This document shows positions 36,561 to 47,755 of a stretch of DNA of 64,000 nucleotides, piece after piece (the stretch's first letter is position 1; each line of letters starts with the position of its first letter). A program made the position numbers and the translations under genes. Source of the DNA: Labia minor (lineage: Eukaryota; Arthropoda; Insecta; Dermaptera; Spongiphoridae). The stretch spans positions 47,907,962 through 47,971,961 of the forward strand of contig OY720349.1 of assembly GCA_963082975.1 (NCBI GenBank), given 5' to 3'. Below the pieces are notes generated by a model. It worked only from the letters and a program-made list of their open reading frames with translations, made no database searches and was not told where the DNA came from.

Positions 36561-38099
36561 ATATTATTATATTTTATATTTATATTATTATTTTTATTAT
36601 TATATATTTACAGAACCTAAATAATAAATAATGTATAAGGAAAAGACAACTTTAAAATTATTATACCACACTTATATTAAGTTCTCAAAAAACAAAAATT
36701 ATATTTAAATTAATGAATTTTTTTTTATTTACTTATTTAATAAAATATTATTTTCTTTATATCTGTTTTTCTAAAATTTTCTTTTAATATATATTTTATA
36801 AATACATAAGTGTATCTAAAAATTTCAAGAATTTATAAACGTAATTCAATGTGTTTATTTATAAAACCATTCAGGGATTCAATCTTCCTTATTTATTTTA
36901 TTTTAATGAATTTAATTAAGGTCCAAATCATTTTATTTATTAGGAAAACATTATAATTCAATAAAATAAATAGAAAATACAGTATAATGAATTATTTCCC
37001 AAAATTTAAGTGCTCTTTAATATTTCATTCGACAGGGCAAATCATAGGTGCAGGGCTCTTATTTCAATTAAACTCATGATTTCAAGAGAAGCCCTATTAT
37101 AAGAAGTCTCATATAGACACAGCTAATCAAAATAATTAAATCTTGAAATTATTTGTGGTGAAATGATTTGTTTTAATTTTACTCTTAATTAATTATATAA
37201 ATGTCGGGGCAAAATAGCTTCTAGAAGTTTTCTTATATTGTATTTTTTATGATGTCTCTGTATTTTAAATATTAATTTTCCATTCTTTTTGATTTATGTT
37301 CACTTTCGTTTACATAAGGCGGAACAAATAATTTAAACATGTTTAATTGTCTAATTGAAATAACTTAACCATAAAATAAATTTTAAATAATTAAATTTTT
37401 ATTTTAAAAATTTGTAGAAAAAACTATAAAACACAACTTCTCAATTAGTCTAATAAATAAGATAAATATTTTTTTTTAATCTTAATTAATTAAAATCTAT
37501 TATATTTTAAAGTCATTGTTTACAAATCTTGACACAATGGCTACACACCTATTTTAGAAATGTTTTTTTTACTAAAATAAAATTTATAAAATATTAAATA
37601 TTTTAAAAATAAACTTATGAAATTATAAGAATAAATTTATTCTTCCATTAAATCTTAATTTTTAATAGCAAAAAAAAATAACCGGCATTGCTAAAGATTT
37701 ATATAAAATCTCTATATTATTTTTATAACCTTCTAATTAAATTAATTTGACAATAACTGAGGCATTTATTTACCACAGGGATGTCAAACTCGTGGCCCAC
37801 CTAAAGTTAAACCTTGTTTGTTTGGCCCAAGTGTACCTAATCAAACATGGACATATCTCGATTTGCTTCAAAATATATGGACTCCGTAAGGGCAAAATGT
37901 CAAAATAATAAAGTTTTTGCATGGACGGTTTTTCCCCATTCTGATTTGTAACATTAATAATCAATTATAATGGCATTTTGCAATCAAATTATATTTATGC
38001 TCTTTTGCCCAGATTCATATAAATATATATAAGAAACTTGTCGCAGTTGAAAATTAAAAAAAGATGACTTCTGCCGTTTTATCCTGACACATTCAGTTC
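36561..38099. other. AT-rich stretch with a possible hAT-like end
   Basis: At 37776-37800, CAGGGATGTCAAACTCGTGG resembles the CAGGGGTGTCAAACTC ends of hAT-type transposons. No matching right end or transposase was found. The rest is AT-rich and featureless. Confidence 0.35.
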
Positions 38100-38290
38100 A
38101 GAAAAAAAATGAGTTTATTTCTCTTAATTAAAATATAAATATTGAAATTGAAAATTACATTTAGTAAATGTAAGGTAAAAGAAAACATAAGAAATAAAAA
38201 ATTATTTTGATTAAATGGTAATTATAATTTTATTTGATCAATTCATTGAATTCATATATTTCAAGAGTACAGGTACTATTGGTAGTTTCT
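38100..38290 (-). pseudogene. 3' remnant of a further cuticle gene copy
   Basis: ATGGTAATTATAATTTTATT and the following TGATCA at 38215-38240 closely match the poly(A)-signal region of the 33.7 and 41.9 kb genes (ATGGTAATCATAATTTTATT, TGATCA). Weaker similarity continues through TTTCAAGAGTACAGG, corresponding to the stop-codon region. After that the homology ends, shortly before a HINE-B. Probably the tail of a lost third tandem copy. Confidence 0.45.
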
Positions 38291-38333
38291 ATTGTATTGT
38301 GGGTTGAAATACAAAAGATATTTTAATATTTTT

Positions 38334-38932
38334 TTACTATCTCGTAAGAGATAGTATTGCGTTCACGAAAATTTTCGATGTTGAAATTTTGATGTTTTCA
38401 TACGTTTTGAAGGTTCCTGGGTCATTTTCACTAAGGTTGAGAAAGATGTCTGTGTGTGTGTATATGTGTATGCATGTAACGAAGATTACGCAAAAATGGT
38501 TTGAGCTAGAATGATGAAATTTGGTACATGGGCATTATTCAAAATTCATAGTTTTCTATCAACTTTTGAGAAATGTAGCTCAACCGGAAGAGGGTCATTA
38601 CCTACAACGTTTTGATTCTTTTTCTTCTAAAGTGACCTTAAAAATAAAGATATATGTTTGATAATTTTTCACATATTTAATAATTGTATAAAACTTCTAT
38701 ATATAGAATTTCAGCTTGATTGAATCGCTGAAAGTACCAGAATTAATTTTTTAACACTGCAAATCTCACGCGCCAACACGTGACGTGGTACCATCAACAA
38801 AGAGCCAAACATGTGCTGGTTTAATAAATATTATTTATTAATTTTAATTTATAATTTAATTTAATTTAAATTATAATATATGTTATTTAATCCAATTCAA
38901 ATTGCGAGATAGTCGAGTGGAGACACTCCAGC
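38334..38932 (+). mobile_element. HINE-B copy B5
   Basis: Complete ends, short satellite (GTGTGTGTGTATATGTGTAT), conserved core and 3' stem-loop. Confidence 0.85.
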
Positions 38933-39300
38933 TAATTTTTTTATCATTGTAAATTTTTAAAATTTTATTTCAATTAAGAAATTCCTTTTGGATTGTTCAT
39001 TTAACAATGAATTTTAGTTTTTTACATTATTTGTATTTTGTTAGAAAGGATAGATACAATTTGTAATAGAAAAATAATAAATAATAACAATAGATAAGAA
39101 ATTGAATAAAGTCATAAATATTACAAAATGTCAAAATTTTAAAAATAGCCTAAACATTTCCAATTATATTTATGAAATTATATGAAAGAAAAAAAAAATT
39201 TTTTTTTTCAAATTTTTGTTTATTTTGATTTGAAAAGATTTACCTGAAAATGTTGGCTATTCAAAGGGTCAAAACAAAATAACAATACAAAAGGTACCTG
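38933..39300. other. AT-rich intergenic stretch
   Basis: Nothing recognised before the candidate promoter at 39309. Confidence 0.6.
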
Positions 39301-39308
39301 GATGACCC

Positions 39309-39380
39309 ATGCAAATTGGATTCCTTTGTTAAAAAGGGACTATATATACCTAAAATTTGTGTTGAGTGTCATTCAGTGTT
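39309..39380 (+). promoter_or_regulatory. Candidate promoter of the 39.5 kb gene
   Basis: An octamer, ATGCAAAT (39309-39316, a POU-factor-type site), lies 25 bases before TATATATA (39341-39348). An arthropod initiator, TTCAGTG (TCAGT 39373-39377), follows about 34 bases after TATA starts. The spacing fits a TATA/Inr core promoter. Confidence 0.5.
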
Positions 39381-39527
39381 CAGCTCTCTTCGCAAGCAGT
39401 TGCTCTACAAGGAATTCTCTGTGTGACCAACACAACCAAACTATTTTCAATATTTCTTCGCTCATCTATCCTCTTCATTTTATTATATATCATTAATTAT
39501 TTTTGTTTTTGATTTTTTGATTTCAGA

Positions 39528-39842
39528 ATGGATTTAAAACAGGAGTGGAATCTTCTTCACAATATCATAGAAGAAGGACTCAATTACTATCATCATAGAC
39601 GGCATTTCTACGTTTTCCAGGATGAATCCATAAGAATTGAAACCCCGGTAAGATTAGTTGGTGGTGACATCAATTTTTTAGATATAATGGCCAATAAAGA
39701 AAATATTCCGCCGAACGAGGATGACATCGAGACGGTGATCAATCACCCGATTAATCGTCGACGGACCAGGAGAAGAAATCTGGACTTAACAACTAATGTA
39801 GTCCATAGAAAAAGAAATTACTATTATAATTTAAGAATTTAA
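39528..39842 (+). CDS. Unrecognised 104-residue protein with KEN box and D-box
   Basis: The ATG is one base after a strong acceptor (GATTTTTTGATTTCAG, 39511-39526), so a non-coding first exon from about 39375 is likely; GTGTGA at 39421 is a possible but weak donor. The protein has an N-terminal part rich in aromatic and His residues (LNYYHHRRHFYVF, 18-30) and an acidic middle. It also has NKENIPP with KEN at 57-59, a basic run RRRTRRR (77-83), and RRNLDLTTN (82-90), which fits RxxLxxxxN. KEN and D-box motifs are degrons for the anaphase-promoting complex. Small cell-cycle regulators such as securins carry both, but I see no other homology and do not assign a function. No signal peptide or membrane segment. 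AATAAA is at 39980-39985. Confidence 0.55.
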   Translation: MDLKQEWNLLHNIIEEGLNYYHHRRHFYVFQDESIRIETPVRLVGGDINFLDIMANKENIPPNEDDIETVINHPINRRRTRRRNLDLTTNVVHRKRNYYYNLRI

Positions 39843-40527
39843 TTATTCTTTTATATAATATCTAATTTTTATTTTTTTATAAGTAATGTAAAATCTATAT
39901 AATATTACTATTATCCAAAAAAAATCCTATGTAAATATTATATTATATCAATATAATTGTATTCTTAATTTTATATTTTAATAAATATTTTTGTATATAA
40001 GTAAATTAATTTTTGAATTTTTCATTAAAACTCCTTATATTCCTTTCCCCAACCTTATTGGATATTTTAACTTTATCAAAAAAAAAAAACAATTTATATA
40101 TAATATAATTAAAATATTAATTTTAAATATTAAAAAATATATTTGATATATCCTAGCAAACAATAAACTTTTTTAATCCTCTATAAAATAGATTTTATAG
40201 AATTAATTTAATTTTTATTTTTTCATATGGGAAACATGTATATTAAAATTTACATTCAATTAAATTATATATCAATTAACATTGATTTTAAATAACCTAT
40301 ATTTAGTTTTAGAGAAAATGCATAATTAAATCTAAAATTTTTGCAAAAATAAATGTTAAAAATTTGTCAATAAACCTTGTACAAAGACCCCTCTTAACGC
40401 CCACCAATGAATACCTTGGAATAATAATAATTAAATTATTATCTCTCCTATTAATTAACTATTAATGATTTATATTTGAAAAGGGAATGGAAGATTACAA
40501 AGGGCTATAAAGGACGAATTTTTAACT
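39843..40527. other. 3' flank of the 39.5 kb gene, AT-rich
   Basis: Likely 3' UTR up to about 40000 (AATAAA at 39980); nothing else recognised. Confidence 0.5.
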
Positions 40528-40690
40528 TGACGCGCCAACACGTGACGTGCTGCCATTAACAGAGCCAAACATGCGCTGGTTTAATAAATATTATTTATTA
40601 ATTTATAATTTATTAAATTTAATTTAAATATAATATATTATGTTATTTAATCCAATTCAAATTGCGAGATAGTCGAGTGGAGACACTAAT
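40528..40690 (+). repeat. HINE-B 3' end fragment
   Basis: ACGCGCCAACACGTGACGTG through GCGAGATAGTCGAGTGGAGA match the last 160 bases of HINE-B. The 5' two thirds are absent. Confidence 0.75.
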
Positions 40691-40739
40691 TTTTTTTTAA
40701 TTTTTCAATGATAAATTTTTTTTTTGTTTTGCTAAAATT

Positions 40740-42310
40740 GAAAAAATTAGTGATATTAACTAAAAATATAAAATTTCAAGTAAACAATCTATCTATATTT
40801 TATTTTGAAATAAAATATTTTCTAATTAATATACCTAAGTATATTTATTATTATGTAATAAATTCTTTTGTTCACGACAACGTGAATATAAATAAATAAA
40901 TAAATAAATAAACACTTTTCAATAATTACATTACTGACAGGCTATGTTGGTAGTTTGAGCTTCTTTTTTGAATTTGAATTTTTTTAAATTGGCAAGGTCT
41001 TCTCACACCCTTTTGAAATCCTTTTGGAAAATTCAAATTAAAAAGCTATTTTCATTGAAAATCTTTATTTTTATGAAAATTAATTATTTCGTTCATTGGA
41101 ATCTACAGGGTGATCAGAAAATGGCTAGACATTTGAAAAGGTAATAATTCCCGGAATAATGAAGGTAGAGAGGTAAAATTTGAAACACAGTCTTAGAATA
41201 ACATGGGGTTTTATTGCAACTAGAAAAAAAAGTTCAAAAAATATTCGGAAGTTATGGGAGTTGACAGACCCTCGGAGTGTGAAATGGGCACAACACGTTA
41301 GACAACCAATTGTCATCTTACGCCATCTTTTGCAACGCCCACACCGAAAATGCTCTCCGCTGCACAAAATCATGGGGTACCAGTTCCAGAAGACTGGGTT
41401 TTGTACGTATAGCATCGTAGGGTACGCTTTAAGGCTACCCAAACAGTACTGTTTGTTATTTTTTGAACTTTTTTGTTTTTCTAGTTGCAATAAAACCCCA
41501 TGTCTAAGACTGTGTCAAATTTTACCTCTCTACCTACAATATTCCGTGAATTGTTACCTTTTCAAATGTCTAGCCATGTTCTGATCACCTGGATATATTT
41601 ATAAATTATTTTAAATATAATTTTTTTTTTGTTTAATTACATATAATATGTTCCTTTTGTATTGTGAGTTGTTAACTATTAACAAACTTAAAATTACATA
41701 ATTATGGTAAATATATTTTTTTATAATTTTTAGATGAGGAATATTTTTCGTTATTTATTTATTTTTTAGATATAGGAAATGGAAAATTTAAGAATAAGAG
41801 GAAAATTAGGTAATAATAATAAAAAAATTCTTGGATTTGATGGTAATCATAATTTTATTTGATCATCTCTTATGGTTGGATTGAGTTATTTTAAGAGAAG
41901 AGGGGCTGCAGGATGGGTGTAGGCAAGAGGTGCAGAAGCAACCAAAGGAGCAGCAGCTACACTATGCACTTGATTTACTGCATAAGAGCTATGAGCGATC
42001 GGTGCAGCATAAGCAGCAAGGGCTGGTGCAGGATAGGCAAATGGCGCAGCAACGGGGTGGGTGTAGGCCAGTGGTCCAGCTGCCAATGGAGCGGTGTATG
42101 CCAGAGGGGCTGTGTAAGCCAGTGGGGCGGCGGCAGCTACCACTCCTGGTTCAGGGGCGGCATAACACACAGCGCACAAAGCAGACAAAACAATCACCTA
42201 TAAACCAAAAAATATTATTTTCATATAATTCTAAAAGTTTATTAATTAAAAGATTATATAATTCAAAAAAATACTCTTATGAAATTGAAATTTAAAACAT
42301 TCTATTATTT
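40740..42310 (-). repeat. Duplicated block carrying the 41.9 kb cuticle gene
   Basis: Counterpart of 33100-34135, offset by 8177 bases. Similarity starts near AACAATCTATCTATATTT (40787) and ends in the intron near 42310. It is interrupted by the MITE at 41106-41591. Confidence 0.75.
41106..41591. mobile_element. MITE with about 135-bp terminal inverted repeats
   Basis: The left end, CAGGGTGATCAGAAAATGGC, and the right end (reverse complement CAGGTGATCAGAACATGGC) extend as inverted repeats to the TTGCAACTAGAAAAA region. The ORFs inside read through the arms and are not genes. A TA lies at the left edge, as in mariner-type elements. The matching position of the other cuticle gene copy (about 33462) lacks the insertion. 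Confidence 0.85.
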
Positions 42311-42452
42311 ATTCGGTTAAGTAAAATTGTTTTTTCTACTGGTTATCAACTTTTATCTCTTATTCTTTATAAAATGATAAATATACAACATCTTTTAAAG
42401 AATTAATTTTATTAAGCTTATTCAATTGTTATATACTCACCAGTGTGTTCAT
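41886..42452 (-). CDS. Low-complexity cuticle protein, APLAY type, gene copy 2
   Basis: Exon 1 (42441-42452) codes for MNTL with a GTGAGT donor. Exon 2 (41886-42197) begins VIVLSALCAVCYA, giving 107 residues. Two base differences from copy 1 were seen in exon 2. One changes Ser to Cys in the signal peptide, so the mature proteins are identical. The start codon context, exon 1 (MNTL versus MYKL), upstream 130 bases of the intron and promoter differ clearly from copy 1. TATAAAAA lies at 42504-42511, about 52 bases upstream of the start. A possible AATAAA on the minus strand is at 41854-41859. Same expected role: secreted cuticle matrix protein. Confidence 0.88.
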
Positions 42453-42501
42453 GTTTTTAGGGATGTAAGGGAGTCGATTGTGTTGAATTGATCATCGCGA
42501 A

Positions 42502-42577
42502 GGTTTTTATACTCAAATGACAATTAAATGATTGCTTAATGTGGCCTGGAGGTGAGCCAAAGACCTCCAAATGACAT
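42502..42577 (-). promoter_or_regulatory. Promoter of cuticle gene copy 2
   Basis: TATAAAAA on the minus strand (42504-42511), with the shared upstream block at 42531-42575 (plus strand: ATTGCTTAATGTGGCCTGGA, then GTGAGCCAAAGACCTCC). Confidence 0.7.
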
Positions 42578-43130
42578 AACCTTACCTGAGTAGATTGAAA
42601 TTAGATTTGATTGAGGAATCTTCAATATAAATATATTCAATAGTTTACTAATTCTCTAATATTTCTTGGAATTGATTATATATTTATAAAATATTGAACA
42701 ACAAAATTGAAGATAACATAGAAAATAGTTACAACAAAGCATTCTTAAAATTAAAAACTCAACAATTTTCAATTTAACCCTTTACACCCTTAAATTGTGA
42801 CCATATCTGAACAGAATTTCTGAATCGCTATTCAACCCTCATTTCAAAATGATTATTTTATTATTTACATATTATCATTTTATTTTTCTGAATTACTTTT
42901 GATTTATTGATACTTGAAGTATTTTCATTCATTCAGAATTTATTATAAGATTGACCATTTCATTAAAGTATAAGAATATAATGCAGATACCAATTTTTGG
43001 TACTAATTGTAGGTTGTTATATAAGAAATGATAAAGAACCTAATAATTTCATGAGGCAATAATATATTTTTAATTTTTATTTGTATTCATTTAAATTAAC
43101 ATTGACTACAAATAGAATTATTAAAATAAT
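42578..43130. other. AT-rich upstream stretch
   Basis: No gene or repeat recognised. Confidence 0.6.
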
Positions 43131-43139
43131 TTTTAAGTT

Positions 43140-44690
43140 TCGGGATTACCAGAAAATAATTCATTATCCGGATTTGTATCGAAGGTAATAAAGGAAGAGT
43201 AAAATCCGGGAATCAATTATCCGAAACTTTTGAAATTCGGAATGGGTTAAAACTAGAAGAGCTCTTTCATCTATTTTATTTAATTTAGCATTAGAATATG
43301 TGATTAGATAAATTGGGGAGATATCGAATGAAATCTAATTGGGGAAAACAATTAAACTATTAGTTTACGCTGATGACTTAAATAATTATAAAAGGAGATT
43401 CAATTAAAGAATTTAGTAGCAGAGAGGAATAGTATTAATACACAAAATCTTAATATACAAAACGTAGAATTTGAAAATGTAGAAAAATTTAAATACAATA
43501 CTTAATCATTTGTAAATCACGAATAATATTTGAAAAGAATTTAAATCGAGGTTGTATATGAATACCGCTTGTTATCATGCACTAAAGAGGCTTATCTCGT
43601 CAGGGAATCAAAATTAAAATATAAAAAACAATTATTTTGCCTGTTGTGTTTTAAGGCTATATGGCATGGTCTATGACCCTGGGAGACGAGAGTAGATTAG
43701 ATTATTTGAAAATAGGATTCTTCGCAGCATTTATGGGACAAAGAAAGATAAGGTCCCTGGGAATGCGACTATATAATGAGGATTGCATGACAACTATGCA
43801 TATCTAGATATAGATAGGAGTATAAAATCGAGAAGATTGAAATGGGCAGGACATGTGGCTAGAATAGGAGAGGAATATATTTATGGGGAGACAGAATGGG
43901 AAACGACCGGTTAGAAGACCAAGGACGCTGTGGGTGGACAATATAGGAAGGAACTTCATAGAGAAATAAGTTGACCTGTGGCCAGGTTCGAACCGACCGA
44001 CGGTTTGAAATAAATTAATTTCGAGCTAGAGAAACAATTTCAAATAATTTAAATATATCTATTAATGCAATAAAAAACAGATATGGATAGAACATAAATA
44101 TTTTTAATTTTATTTTATTTAAAATATATAAGAGCTGGATGTGACGTCATGAATTGCTGGATGACGTCATATAATTTTAAAAACTAATCAAGATGATTTT
44201 TTTCTCGAGGATAAAACCAATACAAAGTGCATGATTGGTGGTGATATGTAAAAAATCTCTTGTGAAATTTGGTGTGAAAATAACCCTTCCCTTCCTATCG
44301 TCGATCGCTAATACTACCACTTCCGGTTTCCGGATTTGCACCAAAAGTTGATCAATTCATCATACTGATGCATTAAGTAAATATACATAATTTCATCAAA
44401 ATCCGTTGAGCCGTTCACATCTATACGGACGGACGGACAGACATCATGCTAAAAATACTTTTTTCTGTTAAGAAAATGCATGATTCGTGGAGATATGTAA
44501 AAATCTTCACATGTGAAATTTGGTGTGAACACAATACCTCCATTACTATCGTCGGTCGGTAAAATTAGGAGTTGGATAGTTAGTGAATCTAGATAGTCAC
44601 ATATTATAGGGACACTTGGACAAATGTGGTTGCTGCGGCTTCCGAGTTCAGTAAAGCCACAGAGATAAATAGATGGATAGCAGAAGATAC
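43140..44690 (+). mobile_element. RTE-like LINE remnant, split by HINE-A
   Basis: Decayed reverse transcriptase in several frames: a NLALEYVIR-like piece (about 43285), VYADDL with the catalytic YADD motif (about 43362-43379), YHALKRLI (about 43570), then RLKWAGHVARIGEE (about 43825) and RRPRTLWVDNIGR (about 43915). The frame resumes after the insertion with DTWTNVVAAASEF-like sequence (44615-44655) and a GATA-rich 3' end. Many stops and frameshifts. Same family as 35965-36560, but older and longer. HINE-A copy A4 sits at 43964-44563. Confidence 0.8.
43964..44563 (-). mobile_element. HINE-A copy A4, inside a LINE
   Basis: Complete ends, minisatellite of only about four units (44427-44441). 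TGACGTCA at 44142-44149 and 44162-44169. The LINE continues on both sides. Confidence 0.85.
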
Positions 44691-46084
44691 TATCATTTAT
44701 TTAAATATTTATAAATAAAGATTCATGTTTCCTTTTATCGTTAAATTTTGAACTAATTGTTTAATTTTTAAAATTTAATCCATAATATATATATATTTTC
44801 TTATTTTATTACTGTATCAAATAGTAGGTATATATAAATACTTTCCAAAATATGTTACAAATACGTAAGATGAAAATTTCTTATTTTCATAATTATATAA
44901 AATTCTTTCCGATATTTTTTTAATATAATGAATAATATTTTTCTTATATAGGTATAATCAATAAATTAAAATGGCGTTTTTGTAAATAGTGTTTTATACT
45001 GTAAACAAGAAATATTTTAATTTTCTCAATAAATTTTATAAAATAATCTTAATATTTTATTAAAAATTTCTTAAAATTAATTAATATCATTTAAATAATT
45101 TTTTATACTATTAATGATAATTATGTGATGTTTGCACAAATCAGTTTATTTTTATTAATGTGTTCATATAGATATAGTAAATAATTGAAATAAAATAAAA
45201 TGGAATATCAATCAATATTATATAAGAAGCGATGTAAAATTGATTCTCTCTCAAAAAAATTACGTTTATTAAAAAAAATTTATTATAAAAAACTGAAGGA
45301 GTATTTAATCATTCATAAACATAGTAAGTTTTTTTTTTAATTTCCTTAACCTAATTTTATTTACAATTTGTTTTAATCAGTCTTGTGAATTTTACTATAA
45401 AAATGTTATTTGTTAAATCACATATAATTTTTGTGAATCTTTGTAAAAATAATTCTTGATTAATTAATCAGTAATTAAGCTGACAAATTTATTTTAATAT
45501 CTAAAATGAATTTATTTTTTCCTAACTAGTAACCTTAAAAAGTTTTTATTGCATTAATAGATACATTTAAATTATTTGAAATTGTTTCTGTAGCTGGAAA
45601 TTAATTTATTTCAAACCGTCGGTCGGTTCTGCTCCTGGTTTTATTTAATTATAATTTTAGCAATTCAGTTTTGTAAATTTTAAAAACTTTATGCTAAAAA
45701 ATATATATTATTGCTTATCAGGGCATCATATATTTTTTTTTTGAAAACACTCTTACTGATTATAAGTTTATAATAAATCTAGTAGATAATTAGTAAACGA
45801 ATAAATTCAAGTGATATTCATGTATTTACATGTATATACATTTTTTTGAAATTCTACAATAAAAAAAATTTTGAATAAAAATATTTTTCAGAATTCAAAG
45901 CAACTTTTGTTTTTTTTTCATTTATAGATATATGCTTTTATTATATACTTTTATAAATGGACCACTTTTCCAAGATTTAATTTTTTTTTTATTTTTTATT
46001 TTACAAATCACAATCTAGTTATAAACCTTAACTAATAAGTGATATTTATTTAAAGAAAATATATAAGGTTAATGATTTTAAAAG
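44691..46084. other. AT-rich stretch with a HINE-A end
   Basis: No gene. A short open frame at about 45200-45320 (MEYQSILYKKRCKIDSLS...) is Lys-rich and not recognised. Contains the HINE-A fragment at 45546-45629. Confidence 0.5.
45546..45629 (+). repeat. HINE-A 3' end fragment
   Basis: TAGCTGGAAATTAATTTATT and AAACCGTCGGTCGGTTC match the region just before the 3' stem-loop of HINE-A. The stem-loop itself is lost (GCTCCTGG follows). Confidence 0.75.
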
Positions 46085-46690
46085 TATTCAAACATAAGCA
46101 GTTTAATCCATTAGTTCATGAGGTTTATTCCTTTTTAATCTTCTGGTCTGGTTGGCTACGTCAAGGAGTCGAACGGCCTCAGTGTTTGTATGCCTTTGCA
46201 GTCTATTTTGATGAGCTGTGAATTTCTTCTTTTACCGTCTCTATCTTAAGAACTTGGTGAAGTTCTTCATTTCGAATATACCAAGGAGCATTGACAACGG
46301 CCCTTAGTATTTTGTTTTGGCATCGTTGGATGATTTGTCTATTGCTCTTTGCAGCACAGCCCCAGAGCTGACTAGCATAGGCCCACACTGGTTTTAGGAC
46401 CTGTTTATATAGCAATAAATTACTATCAATAGACAGGACCGAATGTCGCCCCATTAGCCAATACATTTTTCTATATTTTATATTAATTTCGTCTTTCTTT
46501 TTTTTGACATGAGCTTTCCAGCGTAGCCTTGCATCTAGGGTCCTTCCCAAGTATTTTGCTTCATAGGAATGATTATGTTGTTGAGTATTATCGGCACATA
46601 ATTTATTCTTTGGTCTCATTTAAACTGATCCTCCATTTTATTTGTCCATTTTTGGATCTTGCCAAGATTTAATGAAATCAATTATTGCAC
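46085..46690 (-). mobile_element. Jockey-like LINE fragment
   Basis: 46203-46619 on the minus strand encodes AKYLGRTLDARLRWKAHVKK, KYRKMYWLMGRHSVLS, NLLLYKQVLKPVWAYASQLW and QNKILRAVVNAPWYIRNEEL. These are hallmark segments of the C-terminal thumb region of Jockey-clade reverse transcriptases. Upstream coding similarity (WRISLNETK-like) continues to about 46680. Downstream, after a frameshift, VRLLDVANQTRRLKRNKP-like sequence completes the ORF near 46085. It is a 5'-truncated copy without endonuclease or YADD. Confidence 0.88.
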
Positions 46691-47313
46691 ATCATCTTCT
46701 GGTAAAAAATAGATCTCATAGTCATCGAAGTCTTATTATTCAATTATAAAATTTTTAATTTATCAATTTTGTATTTGATTTGACAATCAATTATCATTAT
46801 CGGGAACATGAATAATTTTATGTCAATCGGTTAATTACAAATTTGTCAAAATTTCAGTTCAAACAATATCTCAATAAAACCAAAAGTGGTTAAATATATG
46901 TATATTATATATTTTCAATATTTTATATACCTATACCTATCTGATAGGAATTCGATTTTACTTTTTATTGAAAATTTAGTTAAAAATAATATATTTTAAG
47001 TAAAATGTTGTATTTAAAATTATTTAATTTTTATAGTTTATTCATAGATAAAATCTTTAATAGTAAAATTAAATTAAAGTTAATTCAATCTGTTGATAAT
47101 TTTTTTTAAAATAAAGAGTTATTATATAATATATTTTTTCTTATTTTATAATTGTGTGATTAAAAAAGTGTTATAGTTAAAAAATTAAAGATTAAATTAA
47201 TAAAATAAAGGTTTAAAGGAATGGATTCACATGTTGAATAATCAAACAGAAATATGCATAAAAATTATTTTATTTTATTTATCATAAATTATTTTTATCC
47301 AATATGCTTTAGT
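46691..47313. other. AT-rich intergenic stretch
   Basis: Nothing recognised. Confidence 0.6.
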
Positions 47314-47705
47314 TTACTTAAGGTACAAGGGGGCGGTTAGAGGGTGAGCAACAGGTGCTGTGTAGGCGAGGGGTGCATGAGCTACAACCGGTGCATGAGC
47401 CACACTATGCACTTGATTCACCGAGTAGGAGCTATGAGCGATTGGAGCAGCATATGCAGCAAGGTGAGGAGCTGCATAGGCAACCGGTGCAGCCACAGGA
47501 TGAGTATAAGCCAGAGGTGCAGCTACAGGGTGAGTGTAAGCCAAAGGTGCAGCTGCAGCTACTAATCCTGGTTCAGGAGAAGCCATAGAGACAGCACAGA
47601 GCGCAGCAAAAACGACAACCTAAAAAAAATTCATTGCAAATAACTTCTCGTTTACGATAAATGATCTGAAAGGGAAACTCAATCCATTACCAGCTTGGAG
47701 TTCAT
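47314..47705 (-). CDS. Low-complexity cuticle protein, APLAYTHPVA type
   Basis: Exon 1 (47691-47705, MNSKL, donor GTAATG) joins in phase 0 to exon 2 (47314-47619), which starts VVVFAALCAVSMA after TTTTTTTTAG. The intron is 71 bases and the protein 106 residues. The signal peptide is cleaved near SMA-SPEPG. The mature chain has two APLAYTHPVAAP repeats, then AYAAPIAHSSYSVNQVHSVA, the same core block as the 33.7 and 41.9 kb proteins. It ends in AHAPVVAHAPLAYTAP and PLYLK. TATAAAAG lies at 47758-47765, with the shared upstream block beyond it. This paralogue is older than the 33.7/41.9 kb pair. The first ATG inside exon 2 (47586) would drop the signal peptide and is not the start. Confidence 0.87.
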
Positions 47706-47755
47706 GATGAGAGATGAGTGGATTGTATCGAGTGTGCCGAAAGCAAACGCCTGGA

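Noticed and set aside
39302-39496. Frame of 64 codons before the KEN-box gene
   Set aside because: It contains the TATA box and the initiator, so it would start upstream of transcription.
41125-41584. Frames of 121 and 134 codons on both strands
   Set aside because: They run through the inverted arms of a MITE; similar text in both arms explains the open frames.
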